A DNA stretch of 8,442 nucleotides from an uncultured Desulfovibrio sp. (GTDB lineage Bacteria > Desulfobacterota > Desulfovibrionia > Desulfovibrionales > Desulfovibrionaceae), in contig URHE01000078.1 of assembly GCA_900547595.1 (NCBI GenBank), forward strand, positions 1 to 8,442, in the 5' to 3' direction. Positions 1 through 6,623 of the stretch are shown one piece after another. The position numbers were made by a program, and so were the translations under genes. The notes beneath the pieces are model-generated. The model was not told where the DNA came from and did not search any database. It saw only the letters and a program-made list of their open reading frames with translations. Each line of letters begins with the position of its first letter. Position 1 is the first letter of the stretch.

Positions 1-51
1 TGCATAAGCTGCCGCAGCCCAGGCCAGCAGCCATATCAATAGGTCCAGACC
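1..51 (-). other. Edge segment after the capsid gene; possible start of a next gene
   Basis: These bases follow the TAG stop of the capsid gene and run off the window. Two readings are possible. An ATG at 34-32 opens MAAGLGCGSLC, preceded only by a weak GGG. A TTG at 39-37, in the same frame as the capsid gene after its stop, opens a very hydrophobic stretch, LIWLLAWAAAAYA, which would suit a signal or membrane segment. Neither has a good ribosome binding site and neither looks like the cement protein (Bbp16) that follows the capsid gene in BPP-1. No terminator hairpin is visible, so the operon probably continues. The call is very uncertain because only 11-13 codons can be read. Confidence 0.2.
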
Positions 52-1038
52 CTAGATGACCGCTTCACCGGAAGAGATGGCGTCGCACTGACGCACGGGA
101 CGGCCATGGAGCACGGGCACGGCCCTGGCATCGAAGAACTCGCCGTACTGGAGCTGGACATTGCCCGCGTCGGAATTCTGGAGCTCCAGGGCGGTGAGCA
201 CGTCGCTGTTGGCGTACCACACGGCCTTCTGACGCAGATGCTGGGGCATGCGGTTCTTGGCCTCGATGGTCAGTTTCTGGAGGTCGATGAAACCGCTCTG
301 GCCCTTGCGCTTGCCGAGGGCGGCCACGGGCAGGTTGGCCACGCGCACCACGCCGCGCCAGTCGCGCACGGCCAGGCCGCAGCGCCAGTTGTACTTGTCG
401 CCCACCACCTGGTACTTCCGGCCATCCGGGTCCTGCGTCATGTAGGAGTGCAGGTCCTCATGGGAAAGGCCGCCCGCGCTGCCCCTGGGGTAGATGCCGT
501 GCACGGCCTGCGCGCCCCAGGCCACGAGCCAGAGCGAGGTGCAGGCCGTGTCACGGCCGCCCGCGTCCAGCACGTTGTTGGCGTCGGCGGCGGGATAGCG
601 CATGGCAAGGCCGTTGAACTCGTCGGGATTGAGATTGCTGTCGCCATAGAACAGCGTGGCGGCGACCTTCTGGCGCATGGCCTCGGCAAAGGCCACGCCC
701 TCGCTCATGCGGAAGGCGCGGTCGCGGCTGCCGTAAAGGCGCAGTTCCTCCACGTCCAGTTCCATGATGGCCTCAAGGATGCCGCAGCCCTCCTTGACCT
801 GGCTCCACTGCGACTTGGACGGCGGCGTGCCCTGGTAGAGCCTGCGCCAGTACACGGCGGGCAGGCCCGTGCGGATGCGCGTCAGATGGCCGTCGGACTG
901 GTTGGCCTCCATCCACGGCACATCGTCCATGATGTCGTTGGTCCTGTTCATGAGCTCGATGATCTGCCCGGCCCTGTCGCCGCGATAGAACTGCTCCATC
1001 TCGGCCAGCGTGGCCACGAAACCAAGGGTCTGGGACAT
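52..1038 (-). CDS. Major capsid protein (epsilon15 gp7 / BPP-1 Bbp17 type)
   Basis: This 328-aa protein is read as the HK97-fold major capsid protein that builds the icosahedral head of a short-tailed phage. The length fits this capsid family. Recognisable segments are LFYGDSNLNPDEFNGLAMRY at 119-138, the TSLWLVAWG...GIYPRG block at 167-186, RDWRGVVRVAN at 225-235 and PVRQCDAI near the C-terminus at 314-321. The N-terminal helix-like region (LAEMEQFY...IIELMNRTNDIMDDVPW, about 11-42) is also typical. No cleavable prosequence is obvious, which agrees with the epsilon15/BPP-1 group. The ATG at 1038 has a strong Shine-Dalgarno, GAGGAGGAAGC, directly upstream. It lies 51 nt after the scaffold-like gene and is the most downstream complete gene. 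The stop is TAG. The family call rests on motif and gene-order recognition, not on a search. Confidence 0.88.
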   Translation of the reverse strand: MSQTLGFVATLAEMEQFYRGDRAGQIIELMNRTNDIMDDVPWMEANQSDGHLTRIRTGLPAVYWRRLYQGTPPSKSQWSQVKEGCGILEAIMELDVEELRLYGSRDRAFRMSEGVAFAEAMRQKVAATLFYGDSNLNPDEFNGLAMRYPAADANNVLDAGGRDTACTSLWLVAWGAQAVHGIYPRGSAGGLSHEDLHSYMTQDPDGRKYQVVGDKYNWRCGLAVRDWRGVVRVANLPVAALGKRKGQSGFIDLQKLTIEAKNRMPQHLRQKAVWYANSDVLTALELQNSDAGNVQLQYGEFFDARAVPVLHGRPVRQCDAISSGEAVI

Positions 1039-1089
1039 GCTTCCTCCTCATGTTCTGGGGTTGCCGGGTCTGACGGAAACTTCCGGGAA

Positions 1090-1599
1090 TCAGGAACGCC
1101 AGCCGGCGTACATGCGCTCCTCCAGCGGAGCCAGACCGCCCTCCGGGCTGCCGGGCGCGGGCACGTCCTCCATGACCGCGTCCGCCAGGCGGTTGAAAAA
1201 GCGCACGATGTCCGGGTGGTTGCCATAGCCGGAGCTCTGGAGCAGACGCCCGATCCTGCCGCTTTCGTCAAAGCGGCCCAGGGCAAGCTGGGCGCGGGCG
1301 ATGCTGGCTTCCAGGCGTTCGCCGCCCAGCTCGGCATCCCGCGCCACCTCGTCGCGCCAGGCATCCACACGGGAGAGCCAGCGCGCGCGTTGCTCCTCCT
1401 CGCGCCGCCGCATCAGGCCCTCAAGCCGCGCCGTGTCGTCCGGCCCCCCGGCCTCCGTTCCCGCAACGCCGGATGCCGCGCCGGGTCCCGCCGGGGCCGG
1501 TACCGAGACGGCGCCGGCCGCCTGTTCCGCGTCCGCCCCCGCCTCATCGGGCATGAAGCCCGGCAGGGGGATCTCCTCCGCATCCGTCCGCATCATCAT
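1090..1599 (-). CDS. Putative scaffolding / capsid assembly protein
   Basis: This 169-aa acidic protein lies between the Bbp19-like gene and the capsid gene, where short-tailed phages carry their assembly scaffold. The N-terminal 55 residues are Ala/Gly/Pro-rich and look disordered. Residues 56-108 are highly charged and helical (LEGLMRRREEEQRARW... onward), consistent with a coiled coil. The C-terminal part carries a block I recognise from podoviral scaffold-like proteins: GRFDESGRIGRLLQSSGYGNHPDIVRFFNRLADAVMED, residues 108-145, in which GNHP is the most characteristic piece. Three tandem ATGs (1599, 1596, 1593) follow GGGAGG, so the exact start is uncertain by two residues. The beginning of the gene overlaps the end of the Bbp19-like gene by 56 nt in another frame. 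Scaffold function is inferred from position and composition; a head-associated role other than scaffold is possible. Confidence 0.68.
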   Translation of the reverse strand: MMMRTDAEEIPLPGFMPDEAGADAEQAAGAVSVPAPAGPGAASGVAGTEAGGPDDTARLEGLMRRREEEQRARWLSRVDAWRDEVARDAELGGERLEASIARAQLALGRFDESGRIGRLLQSSGYGNHPDIVRFFNRLADAVMEDVPAPGSPEGGLAPLEERMYAGWRS

Positions 1600-1906
1600 C
1601 GTCCTCCCGTGTCAGTAAAAGATTGGGAAAGTGCGCCGCATTGGCCGTCTGCAGGAGCCGCAGCAGGCGCATGCCCACCTGCCGGGCGCCCTCGGCAAAG
1701 ATCAGGCGTTCGGCCAGCGGGCTCGCGCCCGCGCCCGGCGCCTGCGCCTCGAAGCTGCGGCAGACGGTCAGGAGCCAGCGCAGGAAGTCCCTGCCCTCCG
1801 GGCTGGTCATGAGCCCGTCCACGGCGGCCGCCAGACGGGCGTCCCGCCGCCCGCCGGAAGCCTCCCGCGAGGCCGCCGCATCCTCCCGGAAAACGCCGTC
1901 GCTCAT
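1544..1906 (-). CDS. Bbp19-like phage protein
   Basis: This 120-aa protein resembles the small Bbp19 family found next to the connector gene in BPP-1-like podoviruses. The matching core is residues 28-98: AVDGLMTSPEGRDFLRWLL, then a short linker with SFEAQAPGAGASPL, then ERLIFAEGARQVGMRLLRLLQ and a FPNLL block. In the family the pattern is a GR-x-FL-x-x-LL segment followed by F-x-EG-x-R-x-VG. The molecular role of this family is not settled to my knowledge; position suggests head or portal assembly. The ATG at 1906 overlaps the connector's TGA (ATGA), with GGAGG seven bases upstream inside the connector gene, indicating translational coupling. The last 19 codons overlap the scaffold-like gene in another frame and encode an acidic tail (EDDDDADG). 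That tail may be a by-product of the overlap. Confidence 0.72.
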   Translation of the reverse strand: MSDGVFREDAAASREASGGRRDARLAAAVDGLMTSPEGRDFLRWLLTVCRSFEAQAPGAGASPLAERLIFAEGARQVGMRLLRLLQTANAAHFPNLLLTREDDDDADGCGGDPPAGLHAR

Positions 1907-3726
1907 GGCCGCGCCTCCGCGGACGCCGGGGCGGCGGCATCAGCGGAAGCGCCCTCCCCGCCCGGCCCCACCGCCCGGCCCAGCAGTTCCAGCAGCACGT
2001 CCAGCACGCTGCCCCGGCTCCCGTCGGGAAGCGTCAGGGGGCTGGCCGCCAGCCGCTCCACCACGCCCGTGCTCTCGCCAAGCAGTTTGAGCGCCCGCTC
2101 CCGGCCCGCGCTTTCGGCGCGGTCCCTTCGCAGGGCGTCGCGCTCCTCCTGCGGCCGCGTCAGGCTCACGGGCAGGCCCAGGGTCTCGGCATAGGAATCC
2201 AGCAGCCTGTCCACATTGAGGCAGTCCAGCGCCTCGGGCCAGACAGCCGCCGCGCGCCCGGCCAGCGCCAGGTAGCGGTCGGCGGCGCCCATGCCCACGA
2301 GCTTCTGCGCCTGCGCCAGGAGCGAGACGAACTCCACCCGCAGGCGCCGCCCGGCAAGTTCCGGCGGCGTGGGCGGCAGCATGTCCAGCTCGCGCATGAG
2401 CTCAAAGGTGCGGTCGATGAGCGGCAGGAACAGCTCATCGTGCAAACGCTCGAGCACCGGCCCGATGAGCACCAGCTTTTCCTCTTCCCGCGCGGCGATC
2501 TCGCTGGCCGTGACCTGGTTCCTGCCTTCAAGCACAAGCTTGAAAAGGTCGTTGTACAACCCCGCGCGGATCTGGTTCTGCACCGCCTCCATGGCCTTGC
2601 GCGAGGTGGCGAGGTCAGGCCGCACCTGAAAGAGCGGCGCGGCCGCCTGCGGGCTCTGCCCGGGGATGCTGTCCACATAGTTGACGGCGCCGGGCGTGAG
2701 ATCCAGCCCCACCGAGCGCAAGCCGGCCGCCACGCTCATGGGCGGGTCCACGGCCTTGTGGATGGCCTTGAGGGTGGTGATGCCCATCTGTTGCAGCATG
2801 CGGCAGTCCGGCAGGGCGTCCATGGCCGGGGAACGGCCATAGACGTCGTTGCCCGCCGCGTCCCAGCGCGGGCCGAAGCCCGGGAAGCCCCGGAAGCCGG
2901 AAACGCGCAGGGGGTGCGCGCCCTCCCGCCCCTCCAGCCAGTGCAGGGAGGCAAAGGGCATGCCTGCCGCATCCACCCGGCCCGGACGGCGTTCCATCCG
3001 GGGAAAGACCGCCTGGGCCACCGGAAAACGCCGGTCCGGGTCGCGGCCCAGGGTGGCGCGCAGTTCCTCCGGCAGGGCGTTGGGCCCGAAGGCCGCGGCC
3101 ATCTGCCGCAGGCTCATGAATACCCGGCGGAAAACCGTATCCACCCGGCGGCGCTCGTTGCAGTCCAGGGCGTATTCCCCCGCGCAGAGCGGCACGAAGC
3201 TGAAGCCCCAGCGCGGGTCCGCCAGCTCGAAGGCGAACGCCGTGCCAAAGGTGCCGAGCTCCGCGTACAGTGTGTGCATGACATTGTAGAAGTTGGAACG
3301 GTGGAATACCACCCGCATGCGGGCCGCGCATTCGTCCAGCCATTCCTGCCCCTGCCGGCTTCTGGCGAGATCCGCGTCATCCAGCGAAAGGCGGAACCAT
3401 GGCCGCGCCGGACTGGTGAGGCCGCCCTGGAGCCCCGCCGCCAGCACCCGCATGGCAAGGATGCCCGTGGCGTCCACCAGCCGGCTGTTAAGCATGGGGC
3501 CGCGCTCCTCCCCGTCCCGCCCCTGTTCCGCCGCGGGCCGGAAGCGCGTGGGCAGGAAGTGCTCGGCCAGACTGCGCCATGCCCCTTCCCACGGGGCGCG
3601 GCGCCGCATGAGCTCCCGATGCCGGCGCGAAAGCCGCGCCACTTCCGCGCGCAGCCGCTCCCCCGCACCGGAGTCCTCCGGCCCGGGGATGCCGGATGCC
3701 ATGTTCGCGCGAGACAATGCGCGCAT
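1903..3726 (-). CDS. Head-to-tail connecting protein (podoviral portal)
   Basis: This 607-aa protein matches the bacteriophage head-to-tail connecting protein family (T7/epsilon15-like portals, usually 500-700 aa). It forms the dodecameric ring at the head vertex through which DNA is packaged and to which the short tail attaches. Diagnostic segments: LNSRLVDATGILAMRVLAAG with LQGGLTSPARPWFRL directly after it (79-113), the HRSNFYNVMHTLYAELGTFGT region (142-162), YGRSPAMDALPD (296-307), and QVTASEIAAREEEKL in the C-terminal helical part (404-418). The start chosen is the ATG at 3726, which has GGGAGGAAGC immediately upstream. An open frame extends 20 codons further to 3786 but has no ribosome binding site and would cross the inverted repeat at 3749-3779. 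The C-terminal 25 residues are an Ala/Gly-rich tail. The stop overlaps the Bbp19-like start. Confidence 0.92.
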   Translation of the reverse strand: MRALSRANMASGIPGPEDSGAGERLRAEVARLSRRHRELMRRRAPWEGAWRSLAEHFLPTRFRPAAEQGRDGEERGPMLNSRLVDATGILAMRVLAAGLQGGLTSPARPWFRLSLDDADLARSRQGQEWLDECAARMRVVFHRSNFYNVMHTLYAELGTFGTAFAFELADPRWGFSFVPLCAGEYALDCNERRRVDTVFRRVFMSLRQMAAAFGPNALPEELRATLGRDPDRRFPVAQAVFPRMERRPGRVDAAGMPFASLHWLEGREGAHPLRVSGFRGFPGFGPRWDAAGNDVYGRSPAMDALPDCRMLQQMGITTLKAIHKAVDPPMSVAAGLRSVGLDLTPGAVNYVDSIPGQSPQAAAPLFQVRPDLATSRKAMEAVQNQIRAGLYNDLFKLVLEGRNQVTASEIAAREEEKLVLIGPVLERLHDELFLPLIDRTFELMRELDMLPPTPPELAGRRLRVEFVSLLAQAQKLVGMGAADRYLALAGRAAAVWPEALDCLNVDRLLDSYAETLGLPVSLTRPQEERDALRRDRAESAGRERALKLLGESTGVVERLAASPLTLPDGSRGSVLDVLLELLGRAVGPGGEGASADAAAPASAEARP

Positions 3727-3748
3727 GCTTCCTCCCAGAGGTTTTTTC

Positions 3749-3779
3749 TGCGGAAAGTATCTGTCGGAGCGTTTCCGCA
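3749..3779 (-). repeat. 8-bp perfect inverted repeat in the leader of the connector gene
   Basis: TGCGGAAA (3749-3756) and TTTCCGCA (3772-3779) are perfect reverse complements separated by 15 nt. They lie in the 72-nt gap between the GNAT-like gene and the connector gene, the longest gap in the packaging-head block. In the transcript the arms would pair just upstream of the connector's Shine-Dalgarno. No U-run follows on the minus strand (GAAAAAAC follows), so this is not a rho-independent terminator. An RNA stem that stabilises or processes the message, or a protein-binding dyad, are options; function is unknown. Confidence 0.45.
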
Positions 3780-3798
3780 CTTCCATTGCGAAAACGCG

Positions 3799-3996
3799 CT
3801 ACTGTCCCAGCAGGGTCTTGCGCTCGTCGCCGCGCGCGCGGCCAAGCGGGCTTGTGTAGATGGAACCGCCGATGCCCGCCGCCTTCGCCGCCTTGTCGCG
3901 CTGGTTCTGCCGCGCCGCCGTGGCGGCCTCGGTGACGGGCTTCGCCACTTCCTGCTTGGGCGCGGGCGCCACTTCGGGCACGCTGGGCGTGCTCAT
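3799..3996 (-). CDS. Possible internally started 65-aa phage protein (in-frame with the GNAT-like gene)
   Basis: Within the GNAT-like gene, the ATG at 3996 is preceded by GGAGGAGGC (4005-3997), one of the best Shine-Dalgarno sequences in the window. From there the frame gives a 65-aa protein beginning MSTPSVPEVAPAPKQEV and ending GSIYTSPLG...KTLLGQ. I recognise this as a type that stands as a separate small gene near terminase and portal in other short-tailed phages. The SD also encodes Gly-Gly-Gly in the longer protein, which would be a natural linker, so a fusion without internal initiation is equally possible. Function unknown; a virion-associated role is a guess from position. Confidence 0.38.
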   Translation of the reverse strand: MSTPSVPEVAPAPKQEVAKPVTEAATAARQNQRDKAAKAAGIGGSIYTSPLGRARGDERKTLLGQ

Positions 3997-4557
3997 GCCT
4001 CCTCCGAATCCCATGGCAAACTCCTGTGTTGCGCCGCCGGGGGAGAGCGCTTCCCGCGGCATCCCCGGCGGCTGGTTGTCGTCCCCGCGGGCCAGCGTGA
4101 CCAGAACGCCGTCCACATACCGGCCCTTGCGGGCGTAAAAGCAGGCTCCGGGCAGCCTGCCGAGCACGCGGAAGCCGCACGCCTCCGCCAGGCGCCAGGC
4201 ATGCCGGTTGGGCAGCGGACAGATGCCGACGATGCCCGCGCACGCAAGGTGCCGGAATATCCAGGCAAAGGCGCCCCGCGCCATGCGCGGCGCGAGCCGC
4301 GCGCTCTCCCGGAAGGCCGTGAAATCGAATTCCAGCAGGTTGCCGCGCCAGGGGGAGAACAGGCCGCAGCCGAGCAGGCGCCCCCCGGCATCCTCGCAGC
4401 GCAGGAGGAGCCCGCGCGCCGTCACCGCGCGCCAGTCCCCAAGGTTCGGAGCGGCGAAGGCATACATGGCGCAGCCAAGCAGCCCCTCGGCCGCCATGCG
4501 CCGGAAGGGCTCGTCGCGTTCGGCCTCTCCCCTTGCGGGACGATAGACAAACTTCAT
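3799..4557 (-). CDS. GNAT-like phage protein fused to a C-terminal head-associated tail
   Basis: This 252-aa protein has two parts. Residues 1-155 look like a GNAT acetyltransferase fold of the kind found between terminase and portal in several podoviruses. They include GRLLGCGLFSPW (strand pair, 59-70), PRMARGAFAWIF (90-101), and a GNAT-like end with NRHAWRLAEACGF (117-129) and a strand ending YVDGVLVTL (147-155). The acetyl-CoA loop (R/Q-x-x-G-x-G/A) is degenerate, so catalysis is doubtful. Residues 188-252 match a different small phage protein type: a Pro/Ala-rich lead, then a basic helix (ARQNQRDKAAKAAG), GGSIYTSPLG and a final KTLLGQ. The ATG overlaps the terminase TGA (ATGA), indicating coupling. 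The head-linked role is inferred from neighbours. A strong internal start at 3996 suggests the tail may also be made alone. Confidence 0.65.
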   Translation of the reverse strand: MKFVYRPARGEAERDEPFRRMAAEGLLGCAMYAFAAPNLGDWRAVTARGLLLRCEDAGGRLLGCGLFSPWRGNLLEFDFTAFRESARLAPRMARGAFAWIFRHLACAGIVGICPLPNRHAWRLAEACGFRVLGRLPGACFYARKGRYVDGVLVTLARGDDNQPPGMPREALSPGGATQEFAMGFGGGMSTPSVPEVAPAPKQEVAKPVTEAATAARQNQRDKAAKAAGIGGSIYTSPLGRARGDERKTLLGQ

Positions 4558-5900
4558 GCCCTGCCTCCGGACCCTTCCCCAAAAATGTCGTAGCCGGTGC
4601 GCGCGCGGGCGGGCGCCGCCGTTCCGGCGGCCATGTCGGGCCGGAACCCCGTGGCCGCGTAGCGCAGGGCATCCGCCGCATGGCTCGTCCAGTCATGGAG
4701 CGGGCCGGACGCCTCCCCGCCCCGCCGCCATTGCCGCCGGTAGGCCCGAAGCGCCCTGATGCCCCGCGCGCAATGCTCCGCATCGAACCAGAGGCGCGGG
4801 ATGCGCCGGCGCGTGGCGTCGATGCCGTCCGCCAGCGGCAGGCCCGGCGCCACGCTGAAGCGGATACCCAGGGCCGCCGCGCTTTCCAGACGGCTTTGCC
4901 CGGTGCCGAGCTCGCGCACGCGGATGTCGCGCGGGGCGATGTGCTGGCCGTAGACGAAACCCCGCCCGGAAAGGAACGGCAGGTCGCCCGGGGCGCCGCT
5001 TCCCGCCGGCGCGGCCTTGCCGCGCAGGATGCGCGCGTAATGGGCGAGCCCTTCGCCCCCGGCCTCGTAATAGTCGAGCATGCGCCACGCGCCCGAAGGC
5101 TCGGCCTGGAAGAACCAGATGGCCGTGGCGTCATCCATGCCCAGGTCCCAGGCCGTATGGACGGGCAGGGCCGGGTCCGGCGCAAGACGCGTGATGCGCC
5201 CCTCGCTCTCGGCCTGATCCAGCAGGGCCGCGTAATAGGCCCCGCGCAGGGCCGCCGCGAAGGAGCACTCGAACTCCTGCCGGTATTCGCTCTCGTCCAT
5301 GGCGCGCCGCGCCGCCGCCAGTTCCGCCTCGGGCAGACAGCCCGTGACCGAGGCCGGAAAGCGGAAGCGCGACCACAGCCCCGAGGTATCGGCCCCGCTT
5401 TCCTGCCAGACGTCGTAGAGCAGATTGTCCGTGCCGCGCGGGGTGCCGCAGAAGAGCGCGCGCCCCTGCCGGTCCGCCAGCATGGGCCGGAATACCTGGC
5501 TCCAGACCTGCCGCTCCATGTCCGCCGGCTCGTCGAGCACCAGGTCGTCCAGATAGAGGCCGCGCAGGGCATCCGCGTTTTCCGTGCCCACCAGTCGGAT
5601 ACGCGCGCCATTGGGCAGGATGCAGACAAGCTCGCTCTCCAGGAAGCGCGTCCCCGGCAGGGCGCCCGCGAAGCGGCGGCAGTAATCCCAGGCCACGGCC
5701 TTGGCCTGCCCGAGAAAGGGCGCGGCGTAGGCCGCCCGCCAGTCCTCGCCGCCGCGCCGCAGGGCCTCGCGGATGAGGTCGTTGATGGCGGCCACGGTCT
5801 TGCCGAAGCGGCGGTGGCAGAGGAGGACGCAAAAGCGCGTGCGCTCCTCGTGGAACCGGCGCTGGAGCGGCCGGGGCGCGTAGGGAATGACGCAGGGCAT
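4554..5900 (-). CDS. terL: Terminase large subunit (ATPase-nuclease)
   Basis: This 448-aa protein is the motor that pumps phage DNA into the prohead and cuts it. The N-terminal ATPase has a Walker A-like CHRRFGKT at 28-35 (K34, T35), Walker B VLDE at 121-124 (E124 catalytic) and the coupling motif GTPRG at 152-156. The C-terminal RNase H-like nuclease shows WDLGMDD at 251-257 (D252 metal ligand), a middle acidic motif HIAPRDI around D325 and DWTSHAADALRY at 403-414 (D410 likely third ligand). Length is normal for the family. The ATG at 5900 is preceded by GGGAG five bases upstream. The frame is open 151 codons further upstream, but that part crosses two better genes and reads as non-protein composition. 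The gene starts 14 nt after the 96-aa gene and its TGA overlaps the next ATG. Confidence 0.95.
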   Translation of the reverse strand: MPCVIPYAPRPLQRRFHEERTRFCVLLCHRRFGKTVAAINDLIREALRRGGEDWRAAYAAPFLGQAKAVAWDYCRRFAGALPGTRFLESELVCILPNGARIRLVGTENADALRGLYLDDLVLDEPADMERQVWSQVFRPMLADRQGRALFCGTPRGTDNLLYDVWQESGADTSGLWSRFRFPASVTGCLPEAELAAARRAMDESEYRQEFECSFAAALRGAYYAALLDQAESEGRITRLAPDPALPVHTAWDLGMDDATAIWFFQAEPSGAWRMLDYYEAGGEGLAHYARILRGKAAPAGSGAPGDLPFLSGRGFVYGQHIAPRDIRVRELGTGQSRLESAAALGIRFSVAPGLPLADGIDATRRRIPRLWFDAEHCARGIRALRAYRRQWRRGGEASGPLHDWTSHAADALRYAATGFRPDMAAGTAAPARARTGYDIFGEGSGGRA

Positions 5901-5914
5901 GGGGACTCCCTCAG

Positions 5915-6205
5915 TTACCGGCACGTTTCGGCCTTTGCGGATTCGCTCCCGCACCCGGAAGCGGTGTCCGAAAGGGCCGGGGCATCGGCCCAGACCACCA
6001 CCAGCCGCCCGCGTCCGGAGTCCTGCGCGGCGGCCTCGTTCAGGGAACGGAGCAGGGCGTGGACTTCCCTGATCTCGCGCACCACGTCCATGCTCTTGTC
6101 CGCGATGGCCGCCGCATCCAGGGTGTCGGCCAGCAGGTCGAGCCGCCGTTCCAGCCGCGCCAGCAGTTTGCCGTCCCGCCGCGCGCGTTGCGGACGCGCC
6201 GCCAT
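5915..6205 (-). CDS. Small protein in the small-terminase position
   Basis: This 96-aa protein begins at an ATG sharing one base with the upstream TGA (TGATG, 6207-6203) and ends 14 nt before the large terminase. It has a basic N-terminus (RPQRARRDGK), then about 50 residues of predicted helix (LLARLERRLDLLADTLDAA, DKSMDVVREIREVHALLRSLNE, 14-57). After that come a short hydrophobic strand, GRLVVVWAD (66-74), and a Ser/Gly-rich end with two cysteines. Helical oligomerisation core plus a C-terminal strand is compatible with a small terminase, which recognises pac/cos DNA and recruits the large subunit. No clear helix-turn-helix is visible, however, and the protein is short for that role. The assignment is by position only; a Mu-like accessory protein is the alternative. 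Confidence 0.5.
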   Translation of the reverse strand: MAARPQRARRDGKLLARLERRLDLLADTLDAAAIADKSMDVVREIREVHALLRSLNEAAAQDSGRGRLVVVWADAPALSDTASGCGSESAKAETCR

Positions 6206-6600
6206 CAGCGGGACCGCCCGTCGGCGGGGAGCCGCCCCAGCCGGTCTTCCTGACGGTCAAGGCCATGCTCCAGCCGTTCCAGCAGCCGGTCCAGCCCGGA
6301 AATGCGGGCGTTGAGCGCCTGTATCTCGCCGCGCAGGGCCGCCAGTTCGCCATACAGCCCGGCCAGGTCCCCGGCGGCGGGCAGTTCCCGCACGCGCTCC
6401 TCCAGCGCGCTGAGACGCCCGTTCATGGCCGACTCGCGGCGGCTCTCGCGCTGAAGATGCAGCAGCCATTCGTCCGAACGCACAAAGGCCCGGCGCAGGC
6501 TCCAGAGCGCCAGCGCAAAGAGGCCCTGGATCACAAGAATGAGCAGGGACGCGCCATTGGCGGCAAAAATCCCGTGCGGCAACAGAAACTGGTCAGCCAT
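6205..6600 (-). CDS. DUF2730-like membrane-anchored coiled-coil protein (Mu gp25 type)
   Basis: This 131-aa protein has one N-terminal membrane segment (about 15-35, SLLILVIQGLFALALW) followed by a basic turn (LRRAFVRSDEW). A long coiled coil then spans roughly 50-123, with repeats such as LSALEERVRELPAAGDLAGL and ISGLDRLLERLEHGLDRQED. The LPxxxDLxxLxxxLAxLRGEIxALxARI pattern is the one I associate with DUF2730, encoded in Mu-like phages between the lysis genes and terminase. Its function is not established. The start at 6600 is preferred over the adjacent ATG at 6603 because GGGGAGG then has a usable 5-nt spacing. A TTG at 6627 overlapping the holin stop is a weaker choice. A TM plus coiled coil beside an endolysin-holin pair also fits an inner-membrane spanin. 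Confidence 0.72.
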   Translation of the reverse strand: MADQFLLPHGIFAANGASLLILVIQGLFALALWSLRRAFVRSDEWLLHLQRESRRESAMNGRLSALEERVRELPAAGDLAGLYGELAALRGEIQALNARISGLDRLLERLEHGLDRQEDRLGRLPADGRSR

Positions 6601-6623
6601 CATTTCCTCCCCTTTGACCCGGT

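Noticed and set aside
1074..1085. CGGAA-AC-TTCCG mini-palindrome in the capsid leader
   Set aside because: Five-base arms with a 2-nt gap cannot form a stable hairpin as drawn, no U-run follows, and such short palindromes are common in GC-rich DNA.
106..1812. Long plus-strand open frame (568 codons) opposite the capsid and scaffold-like genes
   Set aside because: It is antisense to well-supported phage genes, spans gene boundaries, has His/Ala/Gly/Arg-rich composition without motifs and no ribosome binding site. It is an effect of GC-rich third positions.
3488..5629. 713-codon minus-strand frame across terminase, GNAT-like and connector genes
   Set aside because: It is a shifted frame of three real genes. 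Its translation is Arg/Ala/Ser-rich without motifs, whereas the chosen frames carry Walker, nuclease and connector motifs.
2440..6314. Two long plus-strand open frames (717 and 593 codons) opposite connector, GNAT-like, terminase and neighbours
   Set aside because: Same reasoning: antisense to genes with clear catalytic or family motifs, low-complexity Arg/Ala/Pro/His composition, and no recognisable domain.
5901..6353. 151-codon upstream extension of the large terminase
   Set aside because: It crosses the 96-aa and DUF2730-like genes and reads as Gly/Arg/Ala-rich non-protein sequence. The start at 5900 has GGGAG and begins with a normal terminase N-terminus.
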